DNA from: Aquarana catesbeiana
Lineage: Eukaryota; Chordata; Amphibia; Anura; Ranidae
Reading direction: 5' to 3'
Assembly: GCF_042186555.1 (NCBI RefSeq)
Contig: NC_133333.1
Coordinates: 218,987,478-219,051,477 of the forward strand
Length of the DNA stretch: 64,000 nucleotides
Shown: piece by piece, positions 9,851 through 21,610 of the stretch
How the letters are laid out: every line of letters begins with the position of its first letter
How positions within the stretch are numbered: the stretch's first letter is position 1
The notes under the pieces: generated by a model
Databases searched by the model: none
The model's input: only the letters and a program-made list of their open reading frames with translations
Told to the model about the DNA's origin: nothing
Made by a program: the position numbers and the translations under genes

Positions 9851-10523
9851 TAATGCAAATAACTATATTTAATGTTTTTTTTTTTTGTTTTTGTTTTTTT
9901 TGCAATTATTCACAGAACCAGTCCCATACCCCCATTATTTGGTTTCTCAGGCAGTATGTGTACACCTGGTTAAAGCACCACTCTGAGCTTTCATGTACCC
10001 CTCACAGCTTTGGCTGTAATACTCATCTCCTTTCTGGAGCTGCCCTTCTCAGTATAGTCATTTCACCACAAGATGTTCCCAGTTTTCTGGGTTGAATGAT
10101 GCTCAGCATCATTCAAACTAAAAAGACTGGTAGTACTGTACATGCCAGAGTGTCATGGACCAGGCCTTGGAGGAGGCATCACCACGGCACCCTGCACCTA
10201 CTATGTAATGGAAAATAGAGGGGCTCTGATGTCATCACATTAGCATCGAGCTCCGCCTCATTACAGACTGCCCACCATTGGGTGAAGACTAATGAAGAAG
10301 ATGAGGAAGATGACCAGTGAGGAAAGACATCCCGTGACCAACTAGAAGGCTTTGGATGTCTGTAAGTATTAAAAAAAAAGTATAATTTATTGTTGGGGAG
10401 AACCTCTAGGGTAGCACTGAAAAGAGGACCGGAGATGGGCTTCAAGAATCCCTGATCTACAGGAAGCTCCGCAGGCACCTAAAAGATGAGATATATTATA
10501 TTTGTTTTTTATATACTTGTATA
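9851..10523. other. no recognisable feature
   Basis: Contains a T-rich low-complexity run at 9873-9901 and otherwise non-repetitive sequence without a supported open frame, ending at the Tc1 element. Confidence 0.5.
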
Positions 10524-12156
10524 CAGTATCTCACAAATGTGAGTACACCCCTCACTTTTTTGTAAATTTTTGTAAATATGTATCTTTTTATGTGACAACA
10601 CTGAAGAAATGACACTTTGCTACAATGTAAAGTAGTGAGTGTACAGCTTGTATAACAGTGTAAATTTGCTGTCTCCTCAAAATAACTCAACACACAGCCA
10701 TTAATGTCTAAAACGATTGCAACAAAAGTGAGTACACCCCTAAGTGAAAATGTCCAAATGGGCACAAAGTGTCAATATTTTGTGTGTCCACCATTTTTTC
10801 CCAGCACTGCCTTAACCCTCTTGGGCATGGAGTTCACCAAAGCTTCACAGGTTGCCACTGGAGTCCTCTTCCACTCCTCCATGATGACATCACAGAGCTG
10901 GTGGATGTTAGAGATCTTGCACTCCTCCACCTTCCATTTGAGCATGCCTCACGGATGCTCAATAGGGTTTAGGTCTGGAGACATACTTGGCCAGTCCATC
11001 ACCTTTACCCTCAGCTTCTTTAGCAAGGCAGTGGTTGTCTTGGAGGTGTGTTTTGGGTCGTTATCATGTTGGAATACTGCCCTGTGGCCCAGTCTCTGAA
11101 GGGAGGGGATCATGCTCTGCTTCAGTATGTCACAGTACATGTTGGCATTCATGGTTCTCTCAGTGAACTGTAGCTCCCCAGTGCCGGAAGCACTCATGCA
11201 GCCCCAGACCATGACACTCCCACCAACATGCTTGACTGTAGGCAAGACACACTTATCTTTGTACTCCTCACCTGGTTCCCTCCACACATGCTTGACACCA
11301 TCTGAACTAAATACTTTTTTCTTGGTCTCATCAGACCATAGCACATGGTTCCAGTAATCCATGTCCTTAGTCTGCTTGTCTTCAGCAAACTGTTTGTGGG
11401 CTTTCATCATTAGAAGAGGCTTCCTTCTGGGACAACAGCCAGACCAATTTGATGTAGTGTGCAGCTTATGGTCTGAGCACTGACAGGCTGACCGCCCCAC
11501 CCCTTCAACCTCAGCAGCAATGCTGGCAGCACTCATATGCCTATTTCCCAAAGACAAACTCTGGATATGATGCTGAGCACGTCCACTCAACGTCTTTGGT
11601 TGACCATGGTGGGGCCTGTTTTGAGTGGAACCTGTCCTGTTAAACCCCTGTATGGTCTTGGCCACCGTACTGTAGCTCAGTTTCAGGGTCTTAGCAATCT
11701 TAATATAGCCTAGGCCATCTTTATGTAGGAGCAACAATTCTTTTTTTCAGATCCTCAGAGAGTTCTTTGCCATGAGGTGCCATGTTGAACTTCCAGTGAC
11801 CGGTATAAAAGAGTGAGAGCGATAACACCAAATTTAACACACCTGCTCCCCATTCACACCTGAGAACTTGTAACACTAAGGAGTCAAATGACACCGGGGA
11901 GGGAAAATGGCTAATTGGGCCCAATTTGGACATTTTCACTTAGGGGTATACTCACTTTTGTTGCGAGCGGTTTAGACATTGATGGCTGTGTGTTGAGTTA
12001 TTTTGAGGGGACAGCAAATTTACACTGTTATACAAGCTGTACACTCACTACTTTACATTGTAGCAAAGTGTCATTTCTTCAGTGTTGTCACATGAAAAGA
12101 TATAATAAAATATTTACAAATAACGTGAGGGGTGTACCTACTTTTGTGAGATACTG
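10524..12156 (-). mobile_element. Tc1/mariner element, copy 1
   Basis: A 1633-bp element flanked by TA at 10522-10523 and 12157-12158. Its inverted repeats are about 220-235 bp, starting CAGTATCTCACAAA on the left with the complement on the right. Each arm has an outer and an inner copy of 'gagtacacccct' (left at 10541 and 10730; diverged on the right near 12125 and 11940). This is the IR/DR layout known from Sleeping-Beauty-type Tc1 elements, where transposase binds both sites. The arms still align over nearly their whole length. Confidence 0.93.
10772..11783 (-). pseudogene. Tc1-family transposase pseudogene, copy 1
   Basis: The reading starts at the ATG at 11783 (Met-Ala-Pro-His-Gly-Lys). 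A one-base insertion near 11731-11737 breaks the frame; a TGA at 10951-10949 then replaces the Trp normally found after 'PIEH'. The C-terminal part continues to about 10772, ending in the Lys-Tyr-stop reading. Between the lesions are helix-turn-helix-like N-terminal segments and the DDE domain: WSDET (first Asp), HDNDPKHT (second Asp) and SPDLNPIEH (Glu), with the GGGSVMVWG motif changed to VGGSVMVWG. The catalytic triad is intact but the protein cannot be made whole. About 336 codons originally, normal for Tc1. Confidence 0.9.
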
Positions 12157-12867
12157 TATGCTGAATTTGGATGCCTTTCCTAGAACTTTACTTTCTGTAT
12201 AGAGACTTCAACAGCTCAGTATAACAGGAAACACTACAGTGAACCTAACCTGATATTAAGTACTTTAATGGCTTATTAATCTGTGGGGGAATAAATTGAT
12301 GTATTAATAGATAAATATTGAAAGCTGTTTTCTGACCTCGATTCACCCAGACGATTGTCACACCTGAACATCTCTTTAAGATCACATCTGCCAGGATGCT
12401 CTTTTTGTTGGAGCAATGGAAGACACCGCGTCTGTCCATCTGTAAAACAAATTACCGCCAATCAAGCAGACATCTGCAGATTACGGGTCAATCCCTCTGA
12501 CTTTCCATAGCTGGATACAGTGAAAGCCAAGCCAGAGCTTTCCTCTTAGCACAAATAAATGTGAAGTTCACCTAGGATGAGGATCTCCATCACTGTAAGG
12601 AGGAATGGATAGATAAAGGAGATGAGAGGGACTAAGAACACAAATAGGAATTAATGGTAGAAGTGTGGAAGCATTTTTAGTGGGTCCATGCCTGTCCGAA
12701 CTGTGTTTTAGGGCTTTTTAGCCCTAAATCAAAGTTCAACAAAAACACTTGCCCATTCAGGGAATTTTCAGCATCAAACACAGGTTATGAGAATAATACT
12801 AAGCCACCTGGTTCTCTCTTAAGCAGTGCTGCCTTAAACCGTGGCTCTGGGCTGGTCCCTCAGACTC
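12157..12867. other. no recognisable feature
   Basis: Unique-looking sequence between the Tc1 element and a dispersed repeat. No long frame, tandem array or terminal repeat was seen. Confidence 0.45.
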
Positions 12868-13215
12868 TCCACTGCAGGTGGCGCTCATCTGCAGCGGCAG
12901 TGCAGAGGGAGAGAAAGTGAAGAAAAACTGGGTTCCTCTATGGTTTTCTGAGTCAAGGGGCAGTGATCCAGTTGGATCATGGGTGCCCATATGACTCTGG
13001 CGACCATCCTAGGTGTGGCAGAGTCTATTTAAGACCCTGGCTCCTGGGTTTGGCACACATTCAGGTGTGGGTAGTGTAGGGACAGGTTACCCCTTTGTCA
13101 GGGACGGTATTAGTGGCAGGGAAAGGTTCCAGACAAGTAGGGAAAGCTTAGGACTCCACACTCTCCTTGGACACTTTCCCATTTGGGATTGGACTGGCCA
13201 GGCTGCATTCCGCCC
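12868..13215 (+). repeat. dispersed repeat, also present inverted at about 47185-47530
   Basis: The segment aligns with the reverse complement of about 47185-47530. Shared words include 'ccactgcaggtggcg', 'cagagtctatttaagacc' and 'tagggacaggt', with 'aggttccaga' and 'ggccaggc' further right. Both copies contain an 'agtctatttaag' stretch that could be TATA-like. I could not assign a family or find terminal repeats; it may be a fragment of a longer retrotransposon or LTR. Confidence 0.65.
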
Positions 13216-14645
13216 CTCCAGAAAGACGCTTTTATGACCAGTGTACATAAGATGCACACCTTTTCCCTTTAATGGCTGCCGCCATCTATCATACCCCAAC
13301 TTTTGCTCCCCATTATCCTTAACTATAGTGACGACACCACACCTTGTTGGAGTAAAAACTGGCCATAGCAGCCTTTTATTAACCAATATAAATCTATATA
13401 AAATAAATATATATATCCGTAACATTTTAAACATAACAAAATCAACTGTCAGCTTCTCCTCCTGGTGGTCAATGACGGCACTTCCCAACGTAAATTCTGT
13501 TCCACTTCTACACTGCGGGCCTTCTATCGTAATAGGCCTATGGCCTTGATAACATCAGCCCAAAGACAACTCGTTACCCGCAGTGTCACCATTACCATCT
13601 TCAGCTAATCGGTGTTAACTGTACACACCAATAGGGGCCCATAACCGTTGAGTCCCCCCACACTTCCATCTCCTGGGTTAGTTACCACCATCAAAGACCA
13701 CCACCACCACCATTCATCTGCTGCCACGACGTGATCCATCATACCACCTGTAAATAAATAACATCAACCCAAAACAAAACCACATATTCAGGGAGGGTGG
13801 GTGGGAAACTTCTTCTTCTTCCCAATTCTCCCCGCAATGCTGCCCGGGACACCCCTCCTGACCCCTAAATAACCTAAACCCCTCCTCCTTCAACATTACT
13901 TTTATCCAATCCCCTCACCATTCTTCTAAAACAACTACTATTTTAACCCTTGCTGTACCCTTATCCACCTGTCATGCCGGCCTTCTGCTAGCTTCATTTT
14001 ATTCCGCCTGCTCCAGGCCTCCCTGGTCAGCTGAAACCTGCTCCGCTACATGCTGTTGGCTTCTGTGAATGTTCCCAGTTGGGCCTCCTCCCACCTGCTT
14101 TGTTGTAAAAGTTCCAATATTTGCACCAAGACTGTGTGTGTTATGGCCGCCGCACCGCGCTGCACCCACCCACACCTCTGTGTTTCTGCATCCCTCTCCT
14201 GGTTCTACCTATAGGGGATCTCCTGACACCCTGGGCTCTCAAACTCCTCTGAGACTTCCAGTTTTCCTCAGTCCACTGGACTTGTCTAGGTGTCGCAGCT
14301 CTCTCAGTCTCCTAGACTTGCTTAACCGTTGCAACCGTATGCCCAGGTCCTTACTTATAAGGGCTGTGCGCTCCTGCATATGCAGCTTGCTGGTCTCCCA
14401 CAAGATCTGGACACTGGGTTGGAAATTACTCACTTCCAACTTTTCAAAATCTCCAAACTCCGGAAACCAATCCAGGAATGCCATAATCCAGAGAAAATTG
14501 ACAAACCACCTTTCTCTGTTCAGAATCAATACCCTGGAGTCCCGCACTAGGCATAGGTGCCAACCCTGTGTCATATCTACCGGGACTTCTCCTTTCACAG
14601 TGGCACAGTGGCAGAGCCTGGTACCATTGCAATATACAGTATATA
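13216..14645. other. unassigned, possibly repeat-derived sequence
   Basis: C- and T-rich sequence containing the longest non-tandem open frames in this part: 14069-14665 on plus and 14239-14715 on minus, overlapping each other. Neither contains a motif I recognise, and one runs into the MITE at 14646. I do not call a gene. The stretch may continue the repeat to its left. Confidence 0.35.
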
Positions 14646-14863
14646 CCCTGTTTCCCCGAAAATAAGACCTAGCGTGATTGTCAGTGATGGCTGAAATATA
14701 AGCCCTACCCCCCAAATAAGCCCTAGTTAAAGTAATTTGTTGGTCTTATTTTTAGGGTAGGGCTTATTTTCAGGGAAACAGGGTAGGGCTTATTTGGGGG
14801 GTAGGGCTTATATTGCAGCCATCACTGACAATCAAGCTAGGTCTTATTTTCGGGGAAACAGGG
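14646..14863. mobile_element. palindromic TA-flanked MITE (mariner-like)
   Basis: A 218-bp element between TA dinucleotides at 14644-14645 and 14864-14865. The arms of about 80 bp begin CCCTGTTTCCCCGAAAATAA and fold back almost perfectly, including the 'ccatcactgacaatc' block and a 'tagggcttatttgg' block. The spacer holds a third, inverted copy of the terminal sequence (near 14754-14785), directly abutting the right arm. No coding capacity. TA flanks suggest movement by a Tc1/mariner-type transposase. Confidence 0.85.
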
Positions 14864-15870
14864 TACTTCAATTGTGGCGTGTGGATAGATTTATAGAGTT
14901 TAGAGTTTTCAGCTTGGGGATAACTGTAGGTTAGATCTGGAGTTTCCCTTTAATTAGCACTTTCCGTCTCTCACCTGTTTGGATCTCACATGTTCATACA
15001 TAGCGACGTCCTGGGATTTATATGGTGGATTGCTTTCAAAACAAATGCAGTCATCGTTGTTGGAATGGACAGCAATATTATACGTAGTGACGGGTCAACT
15101 TTTCATCCGCTCAGGTGAAGACATGTTCTGCTTCTATACACAATGTGTAGACAGTATGTATTGGGGGGGGGAAGCGTGAGATCGCTGCTGGCCGTCCGTT
15201 CCTCATTCTCTGAGCTCATATGACTGACAGATTTACATATTGTTCCCCCGACTCATTCTTCTCCCATTACATAGAAATCCGCCCAGCGCCCATCCTATGT
15301 AAACTTAAAACAAAACAAAACCACAGAGATCTGTAGAGAATTCAAATCACTTTTTGTGAAAATAGAAAAACAAAAACTTTACCTTTGTGGAGTCCACATG
15401 TGCAGATGAGCCGTGCCGCCTCTGCTGGAGCTGTGCTATCAGTCATTGTATAAACATGGACACACAGTTTGAGAGGGAGTCTTGTAAAGCTTTTCCCTAT
15501 TGCCTCCTCTTTTGTTGTTACATTTTAAATTCAAGCTAGTAATTAATTGCAACAGGTGCTTGTTCTAATCCAAAATGCTGTCTTTCTGTCTGATGTGGTT
15601 TCTGCTTTTACTGTTAAATCTGAATTATAGCCTTCCCTTCAGTCTTGTACAGTTGTACAGGCTCCTCTCCTGTACTGAGATGTCTTACTCTGATTTCACT
15701 GCACACTGTAAACTTCTCACAATGTGCATTCGAAGTTACAACAAGTCAGATGGAGCCCACCTCATTTCCTGGCTGGTGGACATCCAGCATTACCTAGATC
15801 TTTCCTCCCCAGCCTGACTGTCCCTGGCTCGCCCCTGTCATACAGCACCCTGCTGACATCTCCCACCAGC
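14864..15870. other. no recognisable feature
   Basis: Mixed-composition sequence with only short frames and no tandem repeat or terminal inverted repeat that I could see. Confidence 0.45.
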
Positions 15871-15874
15871 CATG

Positions 15875-16145
15875 ATATGCCCATGCCTCCCAAATTTTTG
15901 AGATGGGAATGAGAGACACCCTATTAGCAAAAATATGCAGGACTAGGATACACCCCTTGCCACCCCCCCCCTTAAAGGAGAAATAATTTAAAAAAAGATT
16001 AGTTAAACCCACAAGTGTTTTTTTTTTTACCACTACTAATCCTTTATATGGGCTTTTGAAATTTACAAATGCAGCAATTTAGAATTTGGATGAAATGTTT
16101 AGCACTGGGAAACAGTCCCTCGAAGTCTAGGACAGTTGGTAGCTA
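15875..16145 (+). repeat. dispersed element with CTCCCAACT-type ends
   Basis: Aligns in inverted orientation with 34132-34515. Shared blocks are 'cctcccaa.ttttgagat', 'gcaaaa.tatgcagg', 'cccttaaaggagaa', 'ggttaaacccacaagtg' (taaacccacaagtg here), 'atttacaaatgcagcaattt' and a terminal 'ggacagttggtagct'. The two ends are short inverted repeats of each other (cctcccaa... and ...gttggtagc), so it is probably a MITE. This copy has lost about 100 bp relative to the other. Confidence 0.75.
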
Positions 16146-17440
16146 TGTCTGCCTGCATTGCATAGAGAAGCACAGAGACCAAGCAATGACATTGCTAGGA
16201 CTTATGTAGCACCCCAGGGCTTAGAAAGGTCAGGTTATGAATGGATGGGGTCTCTCAGCCAATGGGCAGGGGTTTCTTTAAGTCCCTTGGCCTGCTGGGA
16301 GAGCCTATTTATTTGGGTGGAGTCAGGTGATGGGAGTTGTGTGCCACCTGGACGGCTGTCTGGGTGGACGTGTGTTTTGCTGCCCTGGGCTGTTAGGCTG
16401 GAGTCCTGAGGCCTATCCCGGGGACATCTGGCTGCTAGGCTGTCTGAGGGCCTATCCAGAAGCAAGAGAAGCAGAGCAGGGTTGGGACTGCAGGATTGGA
16501 GTCCAACCGAGAGTAAAGGTTCAGCTGGATGGGGAACCAGTTGTGGTCGGAGGTAGAGGGGAAGCAGTCGCCACTAAGGGACCATCCACCTTATTACTGG
16601 AGACCCCTGTGAGTAAGCTGGAGCAAGTACCAGAGCAATATTCTCACCAGGTGAAAGGTGCAATTTCACCTTTAAACACTAGTCCTGACTATTATTTTAT
16701 TACAGTATAATTACCTTACTATCTGCCGTTTCTGTTGCTTTGCACACAAATATATCTCTATGCATAGGAGACAGCAAATATAAAAAATTCAAACAGCAAA
16801 ATTTCTTCATACATTGTTCTGATTTATTATCCTCAAAGGGTGGGGGGGTTGGGGGTTAAGTAAGAATGAAAGATAGGTGTTATCGACCAAATTCTCCCAA
16901 TAAGGGTACATGTTCAAATTACATTAACCAATCACAATGTCACAATATCATTATGTCACCTAGACAGATATAAACACAGACCATCTTATGACACATACGT
17001 CACTTCCTATGTCTGGTTTTGTTTTCAACACAAGACCCATCTTACACAACAATATATTTTTACTTAATCAGCAAGATAACTTTTAAAGGTCCAGTTCATA
17101 TATTAGATTGCAAATCGCAAGGGGGCTTTTTACATGACCCTTTCACCAGCTGTGGACGGTGAAGAAATGGTAAAACTTCAGCAAGTGTCAAGCCAGGGAC
17201 CCAGCGGGACAGCAAAGGTGAGCTCATGGGATCCAATGGCTAGTGAGAGACTGGGAGCTCAATGAGTAAAAGTCTACAGTGAGAGACTGTAGAGTGCGAG
17301 GAGAACTATTCTGTGTTACCAATAGTTAAGTACAATAACGTTAGTAACTGTTACAAGATTTGTTGCCATAGGACACAGTGGTCATACCTATACAGAAGTG
17401 GTATCCGGCTGGAGGCCTTCCACTGTATAGCTGTCTACCT
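16146..17440. other. no recognised feature
   Basis: The part at 16190-16660 is GC-richer, with overlapping short frames that I could not tie to a protein. The rest is AT-rich. No repeats seen at either scale. Confidence 0.4.
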
Positions 17441-18053
17441 CATGGCCGACTATAAGGCAGGGCAAAAGGGGCAGCCGCCCTGGGCCCTGTCATTGTTGTG
17501 GGGCCCAAAGGAGCTGCCTCATACTTGCCAACTATCCCAGTTTAAATTCCCTTGAAGTTTTAGTCCTGTGCTGTGTCCCGATATCTCAGTGTGAAGTGCT
17601 GTTACTAATGCTGCCCAGCTCTGCTTGTTGTGTACAGATGACTCACATGCAGACCCTGTGTTTACATGTAAATAACCATCATTCATATGTAAATAGCGGC
17701 AACATTACTAAGTAAATAGCTGCGGCCGGTGGCATTGATATGTAAATAAAGGCGGCATTCATACGTATATCATGCTCCCCTGCAGTGAGGAGATGATTTG
17801 CTGTAACCTCTAACAACTAATCAGTGAGCCATAATGTGTGCTGTAACCTCTAGCAACCAGTCAGTAAGCAGTAATGATATGCTATAACTGCTGGCAACCA
17901 ATCGCAATTGCTGCCTGATCTGATACAGTAAACTGATTTTAAGTCTAGCTGCTATTTATTGTATGTCTCAGAGCAGGTGGAGAGTAAAATTGCACGGAGG
18001 GGGCCCCAAGAACATTTTTGCCCAGGGTCCAATCAACATTAAAGATGGCCCTG
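17441..18053. mobile_element. non-autonomous hAT element, CAGGGCC-type ends
   Basis: The right end is ...GATGGCCCTG; the left end is a diverged counterpart starting CATGGCCGAC. Inner parts also match inverted: 'cagggcaaaa' and 'ttttgcccaggg', then 'ggggccc' on both sides. The flanking octamers are gtctacct (17433-17440) and gtctagct (18054-18061), seven of eight identical, as expected of an old hAT insertion. The interior has short direct repeats ('tatgtaaata', 'gctgtaacctct.gcaacca') and no frame. Confidence 0.7.
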
Positions 18054-18145
18054 GTCTAGCTATAGAAGTCTTGGAGTCTACCAATTATCATTGCATCTAC
18101 TTAAGGGTGTCCTGGCCCTAACCCGCTCCTCCACAGTTCTGGTAG

Positions 18146-18907
18146 CCTCCCTGGCGGTATTCCCGAGTGTGGCTCGGGGTTAAAATTCAGTACCATTAGC
18201 GGTAACCCCGAGCCACACTCGGGATCGCATTGCAGGATCCTGGGGCGGCTTTACTTACCTTGTCCCCGGGATCCTGCAATGTCACCCGCAGCGTCCGAGG
18301 GCTCCGTCCTCCTCCGAAGCCTCTCCGTGCCAGGCTCCGTTCCCTGCGAGCGGCGCGACGCACGGGGGCGGAGCCTGGCGGCAAATTCAAAAAATAGTAA
18401 AAATCATAACACATACAGTACTGTAATCTTACAGATTACAGTACTGTATGAAATGATTTCACATCCCTTTTGTCCCCAGTGCTCTGGCCCATGCCCTGCA
18501 TGCAGTTTTATATGATATATACTGTTCTTTCTGCCTGGAAACTGGAGATTGTCCATAGCAACCAAAAAGTGTCCCTTTACGTCAAAAGTGGCTTTAGACC
18601 AGCTAGAAAACAGCGATAGTAAATTAGAACACTTGCAGAATTGAGCGATAGTGAATTGTGGGGAAATTTATTTTATTACTATTTTTTTTTTTTTAATTAT
18701 TTATTTTTATTTATTATATTATAATTTATGTTTTTGTGTTTCAAACTTTATCATACCCGGGATATCTACTAGACTCTTGTTTGGACAGATTTAAGTGTGT
18801 TATTGTTAAGATTTACAGACCTACAATATAAAACGCCAAATTTCCATGCAAAATAATTGTACCGCTTTCAGCACCTAAAATCCGAAATAATCATACCGCC
18901 AGGGAGG
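18146..18907. mobile_element. MITE with CCTCCCTGGCGGTAT ends
   Basis: Terminal inverted repeats CCTCCCTGGCGGTAT (18146-18160) and its complement (18893-18907). TTAA follows the right end; the left flank reads gtag, so a TTAA duplication is likely but not proven. The interior holds a perfect 22-bp-arm hairpin at 18161-18224 with a 20-base loop, a second GGATCCTG-type inverted repeat at about 18227-18280, and a palindrome around 18412-18450. There is no open frame of note. Confidence 0.8.
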
Positions 18908-19294
18908 TTAAGAGACAATAAATCTCTTTTGCATTCAAAAAGTGTCTGGCGCTCATCACTCCATCTTGCATCACACCCACCATGCAACCCACTCTACAAA
19001 GACGGACGTAAGCTATCCTTGACTCTGGAGGTCACCATTAGGCCTTTGGAGGACTGGGACCTTGCTACACTTAAATAAGGTATATCATAAAAAAATTAAA
19101 TTCCATTGGCAAGTGTGTGGAAAAGGAAGAACCAATAATGTAAAATATAGGCAGATTAAACTTCAGCTTTAAACAGTAAATTGGCCTTAGATGTGTAAGG
19201 GCAGACAGTTTCATTGACATGATCCATCCGAACAGAGGCATATCAGTCAGGAAGCAGTTCCCCTTAATATGTATACTTAGCTCAGCCAGGCATA
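18908..19294. other. no recognisable feature
   Basis: Spacer between a MITE and Tc1 copy 2. Nothing supported. Confidence 0.5.
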
Positions 19295-20883
19295 CAGTGC
19301 CTTGAAAAAGTATTCACACCCCTTGAAATTTTCCATCATGCTAAAACAAAAAACGTAAATGTATTTTATTAGGATTTTGTGTGATAGACCAACACAAAGT
19401 GACACATAATTGTGAATTGGAAGGAAAATGATAAATGGTTTTCAAATTTTTTTACAAATAAATATCTGAAAAGTGTGGCGTGAATTTGTATTCAGCCCCC
19501 TTTACTCCGATACCCATAACTAAAATCTAGTGGAACCAACTTCCTTCAGAAGTCACCTAATTAGTAAATAGAGTCCACCTGTGTGTAATTGAATCTATGT
19601 ATAAATACTTCTGTGAAGCACTAAGAGGTTTGTTAGAGAACCTTAGTGAACAAACAGCATCATGAAAGCCAAGGAACACACCAGACAGGTCAGGGATGAA
19701 GTTGTGGAGAAGTTTAAAGCAGGGTTAGGTTATAAAAAAAATATCCCAAGCTTTGAACATCTCACGGAGCACTGTTCAATCCATCATCCGAAAATGGAAA
19801 GAGTATGGCACAACTGCAAACCTACCAAGACATAGCTGTCCACCTAAACTGACAGGCCAGACAAGGAGAGCATTAATCAGAGAAACAGCCAAGAGGCCCA
19901 TGGTAACTCTGGAGGAGCTGCAGAGATCCACAGCTCAGATGGGAGAATCTGTCCACAGGACAACTATTAGTCGTGCTCTCCACAAATCTGGTCTTTATGG
20001 AAGGGTGGCAACAAGAAAGACATTGTTGAAAAAAAGCCATAAGAAGTCCTGTTTACAGTTTGCGAGAAGCCATGTGGGGGACACAGCAAACATGTGTAAG
20101 AAGGTGCTCTGGTCGAGCTCTGGTTTGGATGAGACCAAAATTGAACTTTTTGGCCTAAAAGCAAAGCGCTATGTGTGACGGAAAACTAACACTGTACACA
20201 TCATCCCCACCATGAAACATGGTGGAGGCAGCATCATATTATGGGTATGCTTTTCTTCAGCAGGGACAGGGAAGCTGGTCAGAGTTGATGGGAAGATGGA
20301 TGGAGCCAAATACAGGGCAATCTGAGAAGAAAACCTGTTAGAGTCTTCAAAAGACTTGAGAATGGGGTGAAGGTTCACCTTCCAGCAGGACAACGACCAT
20401 AAACATACAGCCAGAGCTACAATGGAATGGTTTAGATGAAAGCCTATTCATGTGTTAGAATGGCCCAGTCAAAGTCCAGACCTAAATCCAATTGAGAATC
20501 TGTGGCAAGACTTGAACATTGCTGTTCACAGACGCTCTCCATCCAATCTGACAGCGCAAAGAAGAACGGGCAAAAATGTCACTCTCTAGATGAGCAAAGC
20601 TGGTAGAGACATCCCCAAAAAGACTTGCAGCTGTAATTGCAGTGAAAGGAGGTTCTATAAAGTATTTATCAGGGGGGCTGAATACAAATGCACATCACAC
20701 TTTTCACATATTGGTAAAAAAATTGAAAACCATTTATCATTTTCTTTCCACTTCACAATTACGTGCCACTTTGTGTTGGTCTATCACATAAAATCCCAAT
20801 AAAATACATTTACATTTTTGGTTGTAACAATATGACATAATGTGGAAAATTTCAAGTGGTATGAATACTTTTTCAAGGCACTG
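19295..20883 (+). mobile_element. Tc1/mariner element, copy 2
   Basis: A 1589-bp element flanked by TA (19293-19294 and 20884-20885). It starts CAGTGCCTTGAAAAAGTATT and ends with the complement. The arms are about 190-200 bp, with outer and inner direct repeats of the 'gtattca..cccc' type (near 19307 and 19488), again an IR/DR layout. It belongs to a different Tc1 family from copy 1 and to the same family as copy 3 (36110-38306). Confidence 0.93.
19662..20681 (+). pseudogene. Tc1-family transposase pseudogene, copy 2
   Basis: Starts ATG-Lys-Ala-Lys-Glu-His at 19662. The frame breaks near 19733-19745 in an A-rich run and then reads NISRSTVQSIIRKWKEYG (helix-turn-helix) through VTLEELQ and RTTISRALHKSGLYGR. 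The first catalytic region is disturbed: WSSSGLDETK instead of the usual WSDETK, an apparent small insertion. A stop follows at about 20176 after LKAKRYV. Later pieces include MKHGGGSIILW, QQDNDHKHT (second Asp) and SQSPDLNPIENLW (Glu), separated by further stops. Thoroughly inactivated. Confidence 0.9.
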
Positions 20884-21119
20884 TACATATTCTATGTTAC
20901 TTGAAAAAACTGTGTTTATCTCCCTGAATTTCTTAAACCTTTTAGATATTGGATTTGTACCTCTTGTATAAACGCGCTTGTTTGATTAGCTACGGCCAGT
21001 TTGTGTGCGGCCAAAACTCTGCAGAAATGTCGACCCTCAATGCACAACGGTTGTGTCCATGGTCAGTTGGAGGCTCTAGTCACATGTAACCAGTAATTTA
21101 AGATCGTTTAGATAAAAAT

Positions 21120-21610
21120 CAATAAAAAGTCCATATATGTGAAATATAGTACAAAAAATCCCAAAGTCGGCAATAACAAACTGTGAGTCAATCCGATTGG
21201 TAAGTGCTCTCCAAGTGAATTACACCAATGCTCACACACTCCTTACCAGATGGCGCGATCTTAATAAACAGAGATCAATTGCGCTTTGCTGTGATACAGC
21301 CACAATATCTCCAGCAGCAATTTGGTTTTGATATGGCTCCAGACAGATGGAAGAACAACATATAGAGATCAAATGGGCCTCGTGGTGACCCAGCCGCAAT
21401 ATCTCCAACAGCTACTCATATGGCATATGCGGTAAAGACAGAAAAAAGGGCAAACTCATAGTCCTGCAAATGTTAAAATCTTAAAAAATGTATTGCAGTA
21501 ATCCACTCACACGAGGAAAATGGGGAAATCTCAGTATGCAGAAACCAAAAGGACGTTGCAAGCTTAGACTCCGCTCAACGCGTTTCCACCACATAGTCAT
21601 CATCAGTGAA
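21120..21610 (-). repeat. repeat with conserved AACGCGTTT core, copy 1
   Basis: Near 21578-21605 the sequence reads 'caacgcgtttccaccaca' followed by 'gtcatcatcag'. The same core plus a trailing 'tcatc.g' recurs near 51990-52020 and, inverted, near 63555-63590. Upstream is a loosely repeated 'cccagccgcaatatctcc' / 'acagccacaatatctcc' pair. Limits are approximate and no terminal repeat was identified for this copy. Confidence 0.45.

Noticed and set aside
14069..14715. Two overlapping frames of 158 and 198 codons on opposite strands
   Set aside because: No recognisable motif, mutual overlap, and one continues into a MITE arm.
16158..16710. Possible gene in a GC-richer stretch
   Set aside because: Frames overlap on both strands, lack motifs and have no plausible splice context.
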